The notes under the pieces are model-generated. The model worked only from the letters and a program-made list of their open reading frames with translations. It ran no database searches and was not told where the DNA came from. Positions 1 to 9,442 of a stretch of DNA of 64,000 nt are shown one piece after another. A program made the translations under genes and the position numbers. The stretch is taken from positions 2,233,890-2,297,889 of the forward strand of contig NZ_AP023212.1 in NCBI RefSeq assembly GCF_016593255.1. Reading direction: 5' to 3'. Origin of the DNA: Hydrogenimonas urashimensis. Lineage in GTDB: Bacteria > Campylobacterota > Campylobacteria > Campylobacterales > Hydrogenimonadaceae. Position 1 is the stretch's first letter. Each line of letters begins with the position of its first letter.

Positions 1-1
1 T

Positions 2-532
2 GACGGCAAACTGGCGGGTGTCTGCTTCTACCCCGAAAGTTTCGAACGGATGGCGGCGTGCGAGGGGGTCGATTTTCGGGGCAAGCGGCTGCTGCTCCTG
101 GGGGGCGGTGCGGTGACCCGTGCGCTTTTGCCCCTCTTAGGAACGCTTGGCGTGGCATTTATCGAAGTGGCCGACGAGACGGTGGAGCGGGCTGCGGAGG
201 CTCTGGAGGGCGCGAAAGAGGCGCTTTTTGGCGTGGAGACCGACATCGCCCGTTTTCAGCGGGGGATGGCGGTCGAGGCCGGCCGCTACGACATCGTCGT
301 CAATGCGGTGGACAGATACGCCCATGAGGGGGTGAAACTGCTGGAAATGGAAGGCGAGGGTGCGCACCTGACCCTCATCGATTTGGTCCGGGGCAAAAGC
401 GCCTTTGACACCCTGGCCGCTAAACTTAAATGCCGGAAAATTGGCGGCGAGCAGTTCATGCACGCCCAGGCGCTGAGTGTCGCGAAAAAGTGGCTGGGCG
501 CCGAGATTTCATGTGACGACTACAACAACTAA
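2..532 (+). CDS. Shikimate-dehydrogenase-like Rossmann protein, 5' truncated by the window edge
   Basis: The frame is open from base 2, so the first in-frame ATG (50) is internal and the true start lies outside. The visible 176 residues have the layout of an AroE C-terminal half: a DGKLAG entry segment, a Rossmann glycine loop (LLLLGGGAVTRA), a YDIVVNAVD strand typical of AroE, and a final helix with GEQFMHAQAL where AroE usually has GxxMLxxQA. The AroE substrate-contacting aspartate segment (normally NTDxxGF) reads CFYPESF here, and the usual DxxYNPxxTPLL strand is replaced by LIDLVRGKS. It may therefore be a paralogue with another substrate rather than the housekeeping enzyme. The stop codon lies inside the left arm of the inverted repeat at 526-621. 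Confidence 0.5.
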   Translation, partial: DGKLAGVCFYPESFERMAACEGVDFRGKRLLLLGGGAVTRALLPLLGTLGVAFIEVADETVERAAEALEGAKEALFGVETDIARFQRGMAVEAGRYDIVVNAVDRYAHEGVKLLEMEGEGAHLTLIDLVRGKSAFDTLAAKLKCRKIGGEQFMHAQALSVAKKWLGAEISCDDYNN

Positions 533-621
533 AAACTAAAAACTAAATGTTGTGGATGGTCGCTTCGCTCCCTTTTACTTTAATAATTGGCCGCGAAGCG
601 GCATACCGAAGTTTTTAGTTG
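526..621. repeat. Nested inverted repeat with heptamer arms between two genes
   Basis: The outer arms CAACTAAAAAC (526-536) and GTTTTTAGTTG (611-621) are perfectly complementary over 11 bp. The left arm continues as a tandem heptamer AAAAACT (531-544). Inside lies a second perfect pair, CGCTTCGC (561-568) and GCGAAGCG (593-600). The element fills the space from the stop codon of the upstream gene to the ribosome-binding site of the next. The same architecture recurs at 22887-22980. Confidence 0.6.
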
Positions 622-633
622 AAAAGGAATAAA

Positions 634-1080
634 ATGGAAGATTTGAGGAAAGAGTTCGAAAACTATCTTCAGGATCGCTGCGTTACTAGCGAGTGTGAAA
701 CGGAGGAGGACAATTACGACTATCCCGACTATGTGGAGGCGATCAACGCCGAACTGATGCCCCCTTCCAAAAGCGGAGTCTACATCAGCCGGTGGGATTT
801 GAAAATGGTGGGAGATGCCATCGACGCCTCCATCGCCATGGATGCCAGGGCGCGGATGTTCAAAATGCTGATGCGCTCGGTGCACGATCGTGAGACGATG
901 GGGCAGTTGTTGGGAGCCTTCAGCTCCCTGATCGACGCCAAGATCGAACCTTACCGGGAGATGATGGAAAACTATCCCGCTTCGAAAGAGATTTTTCAGG
1001 AGATGGTCGATAAAGCGGAGCATACCAAAGCTTATCTGGAAACGATTATCGAGACCTATTTCCCGCAAGAGCATGCTTAA
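634..1080 (+). CDS. Hypothetical acidic protein, 148 aa
   Basis: I do not recognise a family. The start at ATG 634 is preferred over TTG 619 because AAGGAA lies 4-5 bases upstream. The product is soluble and acidic, with no signal peptide or membrane segment. The first 35 residues are rich in Glu/Asp and carry two Cys (C15 and C20). The rest is mostly predicted helix, with a repeated MLMRS / MMENY pattern. It stands alone between the nested repeat and the RND operon promoter. Confidence 0.6.
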   Translation: MEDLRKEFENYLQDRCVTSECETEEDNYDYPDYVEAINAELMPPSKSGVYISRWDLKMVGDAIDASIAMDARARMFKMLMRSVHDRETMGQLLGAFSSLIDAKIEPYREMMENYPASKEIFQEMVDKAEHTKAYLETIIETYFPQEHA

Positions 1081-1225
1081 GTAGTAAAGCACCACCCATG
1101 AAAGCTCAACGGGCTGCTAAAACGTCGGAATCCGATAGTCACGGATTTCATTGGAAAACTGCCCGTTCTTAACATCCATCTAAACTCCGAAATCAAAGAT
1201 TTCAGAATGGAGTATATAAAAAATC

Positions 1226-1234
1226 TGTTACAAT
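1226..1234 (+). promoter_or_regulatory. Extended -10 promoter element of the RND efflux operon
   Basis: TGTTACAAT reads as TGN followed by the -10 hexamer TACAAT, about 85 bases upstream of the adaptor gene. Campylobacterota sigma-70 promoters usually lack a conserved -35, and none is seen here. The rest of the 238-base gap between 1080 and 1319 shows no other clear feature. Confidence 0.4.
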
Positions 1235-1318
1235 AGATACGTCCAATAACCCATGTCCACCATGGCTTGGCATGGGGTGTTGGATGCGCCCATAATTTAA
1301 TGCTGGCAAAGGGAATGT

Positions 1319-2446
1319 ATGCTTTGGAACAGATTGGTTATAGGGGGACTGGGAGTGCTTTTGCTTTTGGGCGGATGCGGCAAGGTTGAAACCAAAGAGG
1401 AGAGCGTGAAAACTTCTCCTATCAAGGTACGAGTCCATACCCTCAAAGCCGGGAGCTATCCGATATGGACCTATTTCACCGGCAAGACCGAAGCGGTTGA
1501 CGCCGTCGATGTCGTGGCACGTGTGGGGGGCGAGCTGAGAGAAGTCCACTATACGCCCGGACATACCGTAAAGCGTGGCGAGAGCCTCTTTCAAATCGAT
1601 CCCAGCGAATATAAAGCGAAATACGACCGTCTGCTGGCGGTACTTGAGAAAGATGAAGCCTCTTACAGGCTGGCCAAAGTGACATTCGAGAGGTATCGTC
1701 CGCTGGTTGAAGATCAGCTGGCACCCCAGGCCAAACTTGACGAACTCAACGCGTCACTTCATCAGTATCTATCTTTGCTCAAAGCCGATAAGGCCGTACT
1801 TGAAAATGCGGCGATTGAGCTGGGTTACTGCAATGTCGTAGCTCCCATCGATGGGGTGGCCGGACAGCCGGAAATAGTTGTGGGCAATTTCGTCAAACCC
1901 GGTACAGTGTTGACTCGAATCGTCAAAGACGGGCGTTTGTATGTACATTTCAATCCCTCGTTCGAAGAGGTCGCACTCATTAGACGTTACAGTGAGTCGC
2001 CCCTTCCGCCGGTTCGTATTTCGCTGCGTGGCATGATCGATCTTAACGCGACACTGAATGGGCGTGTCGATTTTATCGACAGTGAAACCGATCCAGAAAC
2101 GGGAACCGTGGCGATGCGTGCCATTGTCGACAATCCCAAACGCCTCGTCTCTCCCGGTGCTTTTGTGAAAGTGGCGCTTTTTTTGGGACGCAAACCGTCG
2201 CTTATTGCCGTGCATCCCGACCAGATCTTTCATGATCAGAAGGGACAACATGTCTATGTCGTAGATGGCAGCAATCGTGTGCATGTACGTTATGTCCACC
2301 CCATTTTTGCCAACAGTGAGCTGGTTGTCGTCGGAAAAAAGGAGCTCAGGCCCGGGGAACGGGTCGTCGTGGATATCCCGATGGCGCTTACCGATGGTCT
2401 GATTGTAACGCCTGTAGAAACACCCAATCCGGTTCAGGTGAAGTAG
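1319..2446 (+). CDS. RND efflux periplasmic adaptor (membrane fusion lipoprotein)
   Basis: This is an AcrA/MexA/CmeA-type adaptor of 375 residues that links the inner-membrane pump to the outer-membrane channel. The N-terminus is a lipoprotein signal with the lipobox LLGGC, so the mature protein would be anchored by a lipidated Cys near residue 20. A barrel-sandwich (lipoyl-like) half follows near residues 55-95 (VVARVGGELREVHYTPGHTV). Next come a helical hairpin and the returning half near 165-200 (VVAPIDGVAGQPEIVVGNFV). The C-terminal part is a beta-barrel and membrane-proximal domain. GGGAA-like sequence precedes ATG 1319. The pump gene starts 3 bases after the stop. Confidence 0.92.
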   Translation: MLWNRLVIGGLGVLLLLGGCGKVETKEESVKTSPIKVRVHTLKAGSYPIWTYFTGKTEAVDAVDVVARVGGELREVHYTPGHTVKRGESLFQIDPSEYKAKYDRLLAVLEKDEASYRLAKVTFERYRPLVEDQLAPQAKLDELNASLHQYLSLLKADKAVLENAAIELGYCNVVAPIDGVAGQPEIVVGNFVKPGTVLTRIVKDGRLYVHFNPSFEEVALIRRYSESPLPPVRISLRGMIDLNATLNGRVDFIDSETDPETGTVAMRAIVDNPKRLVSPGAFVKVALFLGRKPSLIAVHPDQIFHDQKGQHVYVVDGSNRVHVRYVHPIFANSELVVVGKKELRPGERVVVDIPMALTDGLIVTPVETPNPVQVK

Positions 2447-2449
2447 GCG

Positions 2450-5400
2450 ATGTTTTCTCTCTTTTTCATCCGTCGGCCGGTTGTGGCGAAAGTGATCTCC
2501 ATACTGATCGTCCTGGTGGGTCTGATTGCCCTCAAAAATCTTCCCATCGCCCAATTTCCGCAGATCGTTCCACCGACAATCCAGGTACAGGCCCGCTATC
2601 CCGGAGGCAGTGCGGATGCGGTAGAAAAGCTTGTGACAACACCGATCGAAGAGCGTCTCAATGGTGCGGAAGGACTGGTTTACACGACTTCTACATCTGC
2701 TTCCGACGGCACCGCAACCATTAAGGCCTATTTCAAACTTGGAACCGATCTCGATACGGCGGCAGTCGACGTACAAAACCGTGTCGCACTGGCGATGCCT
2801 ACATTGCCCGAAGAGGTCAAACGCCAGGGTGTCGTGACCAAAAAGCTCTCCTCTTCTGTGTTGGAGATCCTGGCGGTACGCTCCGATGATCCACTGCATG
2901 ATGCGCTTTTTCTCTCCAACTTCGCCGCGCTCAACATTGTCGAAGAGCTCAAGCGTATCGACGGCGTGTCGGATGTGGTTATTTTCGGTGAACACAGGTA
3001 CGCGATGCGAATCTGGCTCGATCCTGACAGGATGGCGGCACTGGGTGTGAGTGTCGACGAGGTCATCAACTCGATTCGGTCACAGAATCTTGAAGTATCA
3101 CTGGGCAGTATCGGTGATATGGCCGCAAGCGACAAGAGCCGCTACCGTTATACACTGGTGGCAAAAACCCGCCTGGAAACTCCCAAAATGTTCGGGCGCA
3201 TCATCATACGTCAAAATACCAATGGTACGAAAATACGCCTTCGGGACATTGCGCGCATAGAACTTGGGTCGGAAACCTACAGCTCTTCGGCTTATTTGAA
3301 CAACAGACCCAGCGCCCAGCTGGGTATATTTCTGCTACCGGATGCCAATGCACTGAACGCGGCCGAAAAGATCGCGGAGACGATCAAACATCTTTCGGTA
3401 CGCTTTCCGAAAGGTGTTCATGTCGAACCTACGTACGATACGACCAAATTTGTCAAAGCCTCGATCGAAGAGGTAGTGCAAACACTTTTCGAAGCACTGG
3501 TGTTGGTGCTTTTGGTCGTGTTCCTCTTTCTTCAGTCCCTGCGTGCGACAATCATCCCTGCCGTGGCGATCCCCGTATCGCTCGTCGGTACCTTCGCGGC
3601 GATGTATCTGACGGGATTTAGCATCAATACGCTGACGCTTTTTGGTTTGATCCTCGCCATTGGCATCGTCGTCGACGATGCGATTTTGGTGGTCGAAAAC
3701 GTCGAGGCCAATCTTCAAAAGGATCCTTCATTAAGTATCAAAGACGCCACCGCCCGGGCGATGAAGGAGATATTCGCACCTGTGATCTCCACAACACTTG
3801 TCTTGCTGGCCGTTTTTGTCCCGGTCGCTCTCATTCCCGGTATATCCGGTGCGCTCTACCGGCAATTCGCGATGACGATCGCCTTTTCTGTGCTCATTTC
3901 GGCGATTGTCGCACTCACACTCTCGCCGGCACTTGCGGCGACGATTCTCAAACGTTCAACCGGAGAGAAAAACCGTTTTTTCCTTCTTTTTGATCGGGCA
4001 TTGGAAGGATTGAAAAAAGGCTATCGCACGCTGCTGGGTTTCCTGATCCAACGCAAAGGTTGGGTGCTCGGTTTTTATGTTCTATTGCTGGCGGCGACGT
4101 GGTGGATTTTCAAGTCGGTACCTACGGGTTTTCTACCCGAAGAGGATCAGGGAGCGATCATCGCGGCAGTTTCCATGCAGCCGGGAACAACGCTTCAACG
4201 TTTGGAAAAGACAACAGCCAGGCTGGTCGAGAAGATCGAAAAGGTACCTGGAGTCAAAGAGGTGTCATCTATCAACGGCTACAGTACGGTTACAGGGGTG
4301 GGCGATTCGTCGGTAGGGACATTCTACATCATACTGGATGACTGGCAAAACCGTACAACATCGGAAACATCGATCGGCGCACTGATAAAAAAGATCGAAA
4401 AAATCGCCAAAGCAACCGTCCCCGAAGCCCAGGTGAAGCTCTTTTCTCCCCCTTCCATTCCGGGACTCTCCGCTGTCGGAGGCTTTGAAGTGAACTTGGA
4501 AAACAGCGGCGCTGTGCCGCTTGATCATTTTGAAAAAGAGGTGCGCGCATATATCGAGGCCCTAAACGCCGATGCGCGTATCGCTTCGGCCTATACGATG
4601 TTCAATGCCGACTATCCGCAGATCGAGGTCGATGTCGACCGCGACAAGACATATGCGTTAGGGATCGCTCTGAACGATCTGTTCGCGGTACTGCAGACCT
4701 ATCTTAGTGCATACTACGTCAATGATTTCAACAAATTCGGAAAAACCTACCGTGTGCTTCTTCAGGCCGATCCGGCCTATCGCAACATCCAGAACGATAT
4801 ATCCGCCTTTTTCGTACGCAACCGCTATGGCAGGATGATACCACTCAGTACCGTCGTGGCACTGAATCGTTCCATCGGACCCAATGCCGTGACCCATTTC
4901 AACGGCTATCAGTCGATCGCCGTCAACGGTGTGCACAATGTGCCAAAAGGTTACAGTTCCGGCGACGCGCTGGCTGCCATTGAAGAGACGGCACAAAAGG
5001 TACTACCCAAAAACGTGGCGCTCGGATACGGCGGCATGACGCTTCAGGAAAAAGAGGCCGGCAACGCCGCAGCACCTATTTTCGCGCTATCGCTTTTCAT
5101 TGTCTTTTTGGTGCTTTCGGCACAGTACGAAAGCTGGCTGACACCGCTGATGATCATGCTGCCAATTCCCGCGGTGATGTTCGGTGCGCTGGGGACAAAT
5201 GTAATGGCGGGACTGATCAACGATATCTACACACAGATCGGGTTGGTGCTGCTGATCGGCATGGCAAGCAAGAACGCGATTTTGATCGTAGAGTTCGCCA
5301 AAGAGATGCACGAGGGGGGAATGGAGATTGTCGAGGCTGCCATTGAGGCTTCGATACTTCGGATGCGTGCGATTTTGATGACGGCATTCGCCTTTTTGCT

Positions 5401-5575
5401 GGGAATTTTGCCGCTGGTTTTCGCCTCCGGTGCGGGAGCGGCATCGAGGCGTTCCCTTGGTACGGCTGTGTTTGGAGGCATGGCAATGTCCACCTTGCTT
5501 ACCTTTTTGCTTACCCCGGTGCTCTTTGTGGTACTGCAGAGTCTCAAAACACGCTTCTTGAAGGAGCGGGGATGA
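2450..5575 (+). CDS. RND efflux inner-membrane transporter, HAE1 family
   Basis: At 1041 residues it has the normal AcrB/CmeB length and begins with the family N-terminus MFSLFFIRRPVVA. TM4 contains the proton-relay pair Asp-Asp in GIVVDDAILVVENVE. The large periplasmic loops carry the pore and funnel motifs (for example ARYPGGSADAVEKLVTTPIE). The second half repeats the transmembrane bundle, with a cluster around GMASKNAILIVEFAKE. The expected activity is proton-driven export of hydrophobic drugs, bile-salt-like molecules or solvents from the periplasm and inner leaflet. It is co-transcribed with the adaptor, and its stop overlaps the TolC start (ATGA). Confidence 0.95.
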   Translation: MFSLFFIRRPVVAKVISILIVLVGLIALKNLPIAQFPQIVPPTIQVQARYPGGSADAVEKLVTTPIEERLNGAEGLVYTTSTSASDGTATIKAYFKLGTDLDTAAVDVQNRVALAMPTLPEEVKRQGVVTKKLSSSVLEILAVRSDDPLHDALFLSNFAALNIVEELKRIDGVSDVVIFGEHRYAMRIWLDPDRMAALGVSVDEVINSIRSQNLEVSLGSIGDMAASDKSRYRYTLVAKTRLETPKMFGRIIIRQNTNGTKIRLRDIARIELGSETYSSSAYLNNRPSAQLGIFLLPDANALNAAEKIAETIKHLSVRFPKGVHVEPTYDTTKFVKASIEEVVQTLFEALVLVLLVVFLFLQSLRATIIPAVAIPVSLVGTFAAMYLTGFSINTLTLFGLILAIGIVVDDAILVVENVEANLQKDPSLSIKDATARAMKEIFAPVISTTLVLLAVFVPVALIPGISGALYRQFAMTIAFSVLISAIVALTLSPALAATILKRSTGEKNRFFLLFDRALEGLKKGYRTLLGFLIQRKGWVLGFYVLLLAATWWIFKSVPTGFLPEEDQGAIIAAVSMQPGTTLQRLEKTTARLVEKIEKVPGVKEVSSINGYSTVTGVGDSSVGTFYIILDDWQNRTTSETSIGALIKKIEKIAKATVPEAQVKLFSPPSIPGLSAVGGFEVNLENSGAVPLDHFEKEVRAYIEALNADARIASAYTMFNADYPQIEVDVDRDKTYALGIALNDLFAVLQTYLSAYYVNDFNKFGKTYRVLLQADPAYRNIQNDISAFFVRNRYGRMIPLSTVVALNRSIGPNAVTHFNGYQSIAVNGVHNVPKGYSSGDALAAIEETAQKVLPKNVALGYGGMTLQEKEAGNAAAPIFALSLFIVFLVLSAQYESWLTPLMIMLPIPAVMFGALGTNVMAGLINDIYTQIGLVLLIGMASKNAILIVEFAKEMHEGGMEIVEAAIEASILRMRAILMTAFAFLLGILPLVFASGAGAASRRSLGTAVFGGMAMSTLLTFLLTPVLFVVLQSLKTRFLKERG

Positions 5576-6864
5576 AATCTATCTATCGATTGTTCACCGG
5601 ACTATTCACGGTGACTCTGTTGCATGCGGGAGTACACGTGGTCGATGTGGATGATCTCATAGAACTTGCACTCACCCACAGCCCGGACATCGACAGCAGC
5701 CGTTTCGATTTCGAAGCGGCAAAGGCGCGTGCGAAATATGCCGAAGGCTTCTATCTGCCGCGGATCGATCTGAGTGCCGAAGCGGGCGAACAAGAGAGCA
5801 AAATGATTGAGCACTCGACACAGAATGTCGATCTGTTTACCGGTACGATAGCCGCCTCCCAGCTTCTTTACGATTTTGGAAAAACTTCGGGAATTGTGGG
5901 AAGGAGTCGGGAAGAGACCCTGGCATTAAAAGCAAAGATGCAGCAAACCGTTTCGGACAAAATCTTCAAAATCAAAAAACTCTATTACGAAATTCTCAAA
6001 AGTCGACGCATCATCGAGGTGCAAAAGAAAAGTGTCGCGCTTCAGCGGCAGCAGCTCTATCGTGCGCAACGCTACCTCAAAGCGGGGATCAGGACCATTA
6101 TTGATGTGACCGATGCCAAGGTCAGGCTTGCACAGGCACAACTGGATCTGAAAAATGCACGATACGCGCTGCAGACAAGACGAGCCGAGCTCGAAGAGGA
6201 GATTGGAGTCATTCCCCACGACGGCCACTATCGCCTTTATACGCCACAACTCCCGTTGCCGCACATAAGTGACAATCTTCCAAAATTGCAACATCCCCTC
6301 GAATGGTATGAAAGATTCGCCTATACACACAGATATCTTCTCGTGAGTTTGAAGCGGTACACAGAAAGTGCGAAGTTCGCTGTCGAAAGTGTGGAGGGTG
6401 AATATTATCCTACGCTTTCCCTTGAAGGCATCTATACGAAGCAGCATGTGGATGAAGATGTTAGAGAGATTACTCCTACCGATCAGGGGACGCTGGCCCT
6501 TCAGATGCGGTGGAATATTTTTGGTGGCTATCAGACCGCCGCAAAAATGGAAGAGGCGAAAGTCGGTGTGCTTAAGGCCGCGTCTCAGACAAAACGAATC
6601 AAGCTGGCGATCACACGGGAGGTAACTGAAAGCTACATCGCCATTCGCCGTGCCGAAGAGAGTATCAAGCTCTCGGAACGTATCTCGATATCCAGTAAAA
6701 AAAAGCTCGAGCAGGCGCAGAGGCGGTACGAGAACGACCTGGGCGACTATATTCAATTGCAAGAGGCACAGCAGGGTTACATCCAGGCTCTTTCAAATCT
6801 CGTCAACGACTATTACGACTATTTTATTGCACTTGCCCAGCTCGATCATGCCGCAGGCCGATAG
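5572..6864 (+). CDS. TolC-family outer-membrane efflux channel
   Basis: This is a 430-residue outer-membrane factor with a Sec signal peptide (cleavage near LLHAG), completing the tripartite pump. Two repeats of long alpha-helical hairpins show TolC signatures such as QQLYRAQRYLKAGIRTIIDV and a returning EQAQRRYENDLGDYIQLQEAQ. Each hairpin ends in a short beta-strand segment (TIAASQLLYDFGK; ALQMRWNIFGGYQT). The start overlaps the stop of the transporter gene, implying translational coupling. It is distinct from the second TolC-like gene at 60393. Confidence 0.92.
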   Translation: MKSIYRLFTGLFTVTLLHAGVHVVDVDDLIELALTHSPDIDSSRFDFEAAKARAKYAEGFYLPRIDLSAEAGEQESKMIEHSTQNVDLFTGTIAASQLLYDFGKTSGIVGRSREETLALKAKMQQTVSDKIFKIKKLYYEILKSRRIIEVQKKSVALQRQQLYRAQRYLKAGIRTIIDVTDAKVRLAQAQLDLKNARYALQTRRAELEEEIGVIPHDGHYRLYTPQLPLPHISDNLPKLQHPLEWYERFAYTHRYLLVSLKRYTESAKFAVESVEGEYYPTLSLEGIYTKQHVDEDVREITPTDQGTLALQMRWNIFGGYQTAAKMEEAKVGVLKAASQTKRIKLAITREVTESYIAIRRAEESIKLSERISISSKKKLEQAQRRYENDLGDYIQLQEAQQGYIQALSNLVNDYYDYFIALAQLDHAAGR

Positions 6865-6890
6865 AATCCATTCCGGGAAGAGCGCCAATA

Positions 6891-6899
6891 TGCTATAAT
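6891..6899 (+). promoter_or_regulatory. Extended -10 promoter of the Bat operon
   Basis: TGCTATAAT is an exact extended -10 (TGN plus TATAAT), about 50 bases before the BatA-like gene. No -35 is evident. It suggests the Bat genes are transcribed separately from the RND operon. Confidence 0.5.
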
Positions 6900-6950
6900 T
6901 AAACATGATTAACCGATCTCTTTTTGATAAAAAATACTGAAGGAATTCAT

Positions 6951-7853
6951 CTGCATTTTACATTTGAGTATGCCTGGATATTTTCACTATTGCTTTTGAT
7001 TCCCTGCTTCTGGCGCTGTCCCGCCGGCGTCATGAAGCTCTATTTTCCCAAAATCTCCTATGTCCGACTCTCCCGCTTCTCCTTTTCCAAAGAGCCGCTG
7101 CTGTTTGCGGCGGTCTACGCACTGGCGGTCGCGGCGCTGGCGTCGCCGGTGACCTACGACCGCCTGGCCGCCAGCGAACGGCATGGGCGTGACCTCGTTC
7201 TGGCCCTGGATACCAGCGGTTCCATGGCCGAATCGGGGTTCGACGAAGCGCATCCGATGCGCCGGAAGTTCGATGCAATCATCGATCTGGTCAAAGGTTT
7301 CCTGACGACCCGGCATGACGACAATATCGGCCTGGTGCTCTTCGGCTCCTTCGCTTTTGCCGCCTCACCTGTGACCTACGACCTGGCGGCACTGCAGATG
7401 ATCGTCGACACGGCCGACGTGGGTATCGCCGGGCAGAGTACCGCCATCGGGGAGGGGATCGACCAGGCGCTTCGGGCCCTCTCTTTCTCCCACGCCAAGA
7501 AGAAGGTGATCGTCCTGATGACCGACGGATACCAGAACGCCGGGTCGGTCTCCATCAAAGAGGCGGTGGCGAAAGCGAAAAAACGGGGCGTGAAAATCTA
7601 TACCATCGGTATCGGAAAACCGGGGGACTACGATGCCAAACTGCTGGAAAGAATCGCGAAGGAGACGGGGGGCAAAAGCTTTTCGGCACGAAACGCCGAA
7701 GATCTGAAAGCGGTCTTCGAAGAGATTGAGAGCCTGGAACCCAGCCCCATCCGTTCCCGCACGATGATCAACCGCCGCCCCCTCTACCAATGGCCTTTGA
7801 TCGGGGCGATGATTCTGCTGATCGGGTATCTTTCCTTTAGGAGAGTGGCATGA
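6951..7853 (+). CDS. batA: BatA-like membrane-anchored von Willebrand A protein
   Basis: The layout is that of BatA: an N-terminal membrane hairpin (about residues 8-22 and 45-65), a periplasmic vWA domain and a C-terminal membrane helix (about 280-298). The MIDAS motif DTSGS is intact (VLALDTSGSMAES), with later metal-site residues in STAIGEG and LMTDGYQNAG. The Bat family is linked to aerotolerance and envelope stress, probably as a scaffold. No ATG fits the start. CTG 6951 follows GAAGGA by 6 bases and gives the usual start HFTFEYAW; TTG 6924 would add nine residues. The stop overlaps the next gene (ATGA). No MoxR or DUF58 partner lies in the window. Confidence 0.85.
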   Translation: MHFTFEYAWIFSLLLLIPCFWRCPAGVMKLYFPKISYVRLSRFSFSKEPLLFAAVYALAVAALASPVTYDRLAASERHGRDLVLALDTSGSMAESGFDEAHPMRRKFDAIIDLVKGFLTTRHDDNIGLVLFGSFAFAASPVTYDLAALQMIVDTADVGIAGQSTAIGEGIDQALRALSFSHAKKKVIVLMTDGYQNAGSVSIKEAVAKAKKRGVKIYTIGIGKPGDYDAKLLERIAKETGGKSFSARNAEDLKAVFEEIESLEPSPIRSRTMINRRPLYQWPLIGAMILLIGYLSFRRVA

Positions 7854-9442
7854 GCTTCCTCCATCCCTTCTTCCTCTGGTTGTTGTTGCCGCTGGGCCTT
7901 TTTACATGGCTGCGTTTCAGGCAGGAGCGGCGAAACAGCCTTCCCCTGCACCCCAGGGTGATTTTGGAGAACCGCCGGACGCTTCTGGTGCGCCTGGCCC
8001 CTTTTTTGGCGCTGGGATGGATGGTGGTGGCGCTTGCCAGGCCCGTGACGAAAGAGGCTATCACCATTACGGCACCCACCGGCGGGACACTCTGCCTGGC
8101 CATCGATGCTTCCCGGTCGATGATGGCCACAGACCGCAAACCGAATCGGTTCGCATTCGCCAAAGCGGCCACCTTGAATCTGGTGAACCGCGACAGCCGC
8201 CACAAATATGCCCTCATCGCCTTCACCACCAACGCCCTGATCCTTTCGCCTCCCACCGAAGACAAAGCGTTGATTCACGCGGCACTGGAAGCTTTTCGTC
8301 CCGACTACATTCTCACCCACGGCACCTCCATCGAAGCGCTGCTTCGCTATGTCGGCCGCTTGGGTGGGGAAAACAAGGACCTCGTCATTTTCAGTGACGG
8401 TGGTGACGAAGAGGATCTGGCCAAACTGGCGGAGGTGGCCAGGAAGAACCATATCCGAATTTTCGGTGTGGCGTGCGGATCGCGTCGCGGCAGCACGATT
8501 CCCTCGGAAAGCGGATGGCTCAGGGATAAAAACGGACGGTTGGTCGTTTCGACGCAGAATCCCATTCTCGAAAACCTGGCGGAGGCGACGGGGGGCGCTT
8601 TCATCGACGAATCGACGCCCGATGCGGCGGCGGATGCGATTTTGGAGCAGGTGGACGACCAGCTGAAACGCCAGAGTGCCCGGCGTACCGCCTACAGAGA
8701 GTGGTTTTGGCTGCCGCTGCTTCTTGGGATCGGCTTTTTCCTTGCGGGAACCCTCTCGACAGCCGGCCTTATGCGGCGCCTGTGGCCGCTGCTGGCACTC
8801 CTGGGCATTCATGCCCAAGCGGGGCTGCTGGATTACTACCATCTTTCCAAAGGGATCGAGCTTTACCATAAGGGGGCGTACGAAAAGGCGGCGAAAGCCT
8901 TCGCCAAAGTGGACCCGCCACTGCTGGAGAGCCGTTACGGCCTGGGGGCGTCGCTCTACAAGATGGGAGCCTACAAAAAAGCGGGCCGGGTATTCGCGTC
9001 GATCAAAAGCAGCGATCCGGCCGTCAAAGCGGCCATCTTCTACAACCTGGGCAACTGCGCCGTCAAAATCGGCCGTTTCAAGAGTGCACGCGACTATTAC
9101 GTCAAAGCGCTCCAACTCACCTTAGACCCCGACGCGAAAGCCAACCTGCAGAAGGTCCTTTTCCTGCTGGAAAAGCGGCGGTCGAAGGTGCAACCCAAAG
9201 CCAACCGCCACGTCAAAGCCGCAACTGATGGCGGATCGAGCGCCGAGCGAAAAGAGAAGGGGGCGAAAAAGAGCGATTCGCAACATCGCATGGGGCAGGG
9301 CAGCGGCGCCCAGTCGGCGACCAAATCGATGCGCATTGGCATTCAGAAAGGCGCCAGCCAGACGACCCCGCGCCATCCACTCTCCTCCAAGGTTTACGAG
9401 ATGATCAACAAAGGGTATGTGCATGAAGAGAGGCCGTGGTGA
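7850..9442 (+). CDS. BatB-BatC fusion: vWA domain plus TPR repeats
   Basis: At 530 residues this joins two proteins that are separate in many Bat operons. Residues 1-75 hold two membrane helices. The vWA domain spans about 80-265 with MIDAS DASRS (AIDASRSMMA) and FSDGGDEED. A further membrane pair lies near 283-310. TPR-like repeats run from about 320 to 430 (YHKGAYEKAAKAFAKV, YKMGAYKKAGRVF, YNLGNCAVKIGRFKSARDYY). The last 100 residues are a basic, low-complexity tail rich in Lys, Ser and Gln. The vWA and TPR parts would lie in the periplasm. The stop overlaps the next start as TGATG. Confidence 0.85.
   Translation: MSFLHPFFLWLLLPLGLFTWLRFRQERRNSLPLHPRVILENRRTLLVRLAPFLALGWMVVALARPVTKEAITITAPTGGTLCLAIDASRSMMATDRKPNRFAFAKAATLNLVNRDSRHKYALIAFTTNALILSPPTEDKALIHAALEAFRPDYILTHGTSIEALLRYVGRLGGENKDLVIFSDGGDEEDLAKLAEVARKNHIRIFGVACGSRRGSTIPSESGWLRDKNGRLVVSTQNPILENLAEATGGAFIDESTPDAAADAILEQVDDQLKRQSARRTAYREWFWLPLLLGIGFFLAGTLSTAGLMRRLWPLLALLGIHAQAGLLDYYHLSKGIELYHKGAYEKAAKAFAKVDPPLLESRYGLGASLYKMGAYKKAGRVFASIKSSDPAVKAAIFYNLGNCAVKIGRFKSARDYYVKALQLTLDPDAKANLQKVLFLLEKRRSKVQPKANRHVKAATDGGSSAERKEKGAKKSDSQHRMGQGSGAQSATKSMRIGIQKGASQTTPRHPLSSKVYEMINKGYVHEERPW

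Noticed and set aside
1226..1232. TGTTACA as an HP1021-type binding box at the RND promoter
   Set aside because: It matches TGTTWCW but a 7-mer of this kind is expected often by chance; it overlaps the extended -10 and alone is not evidence.
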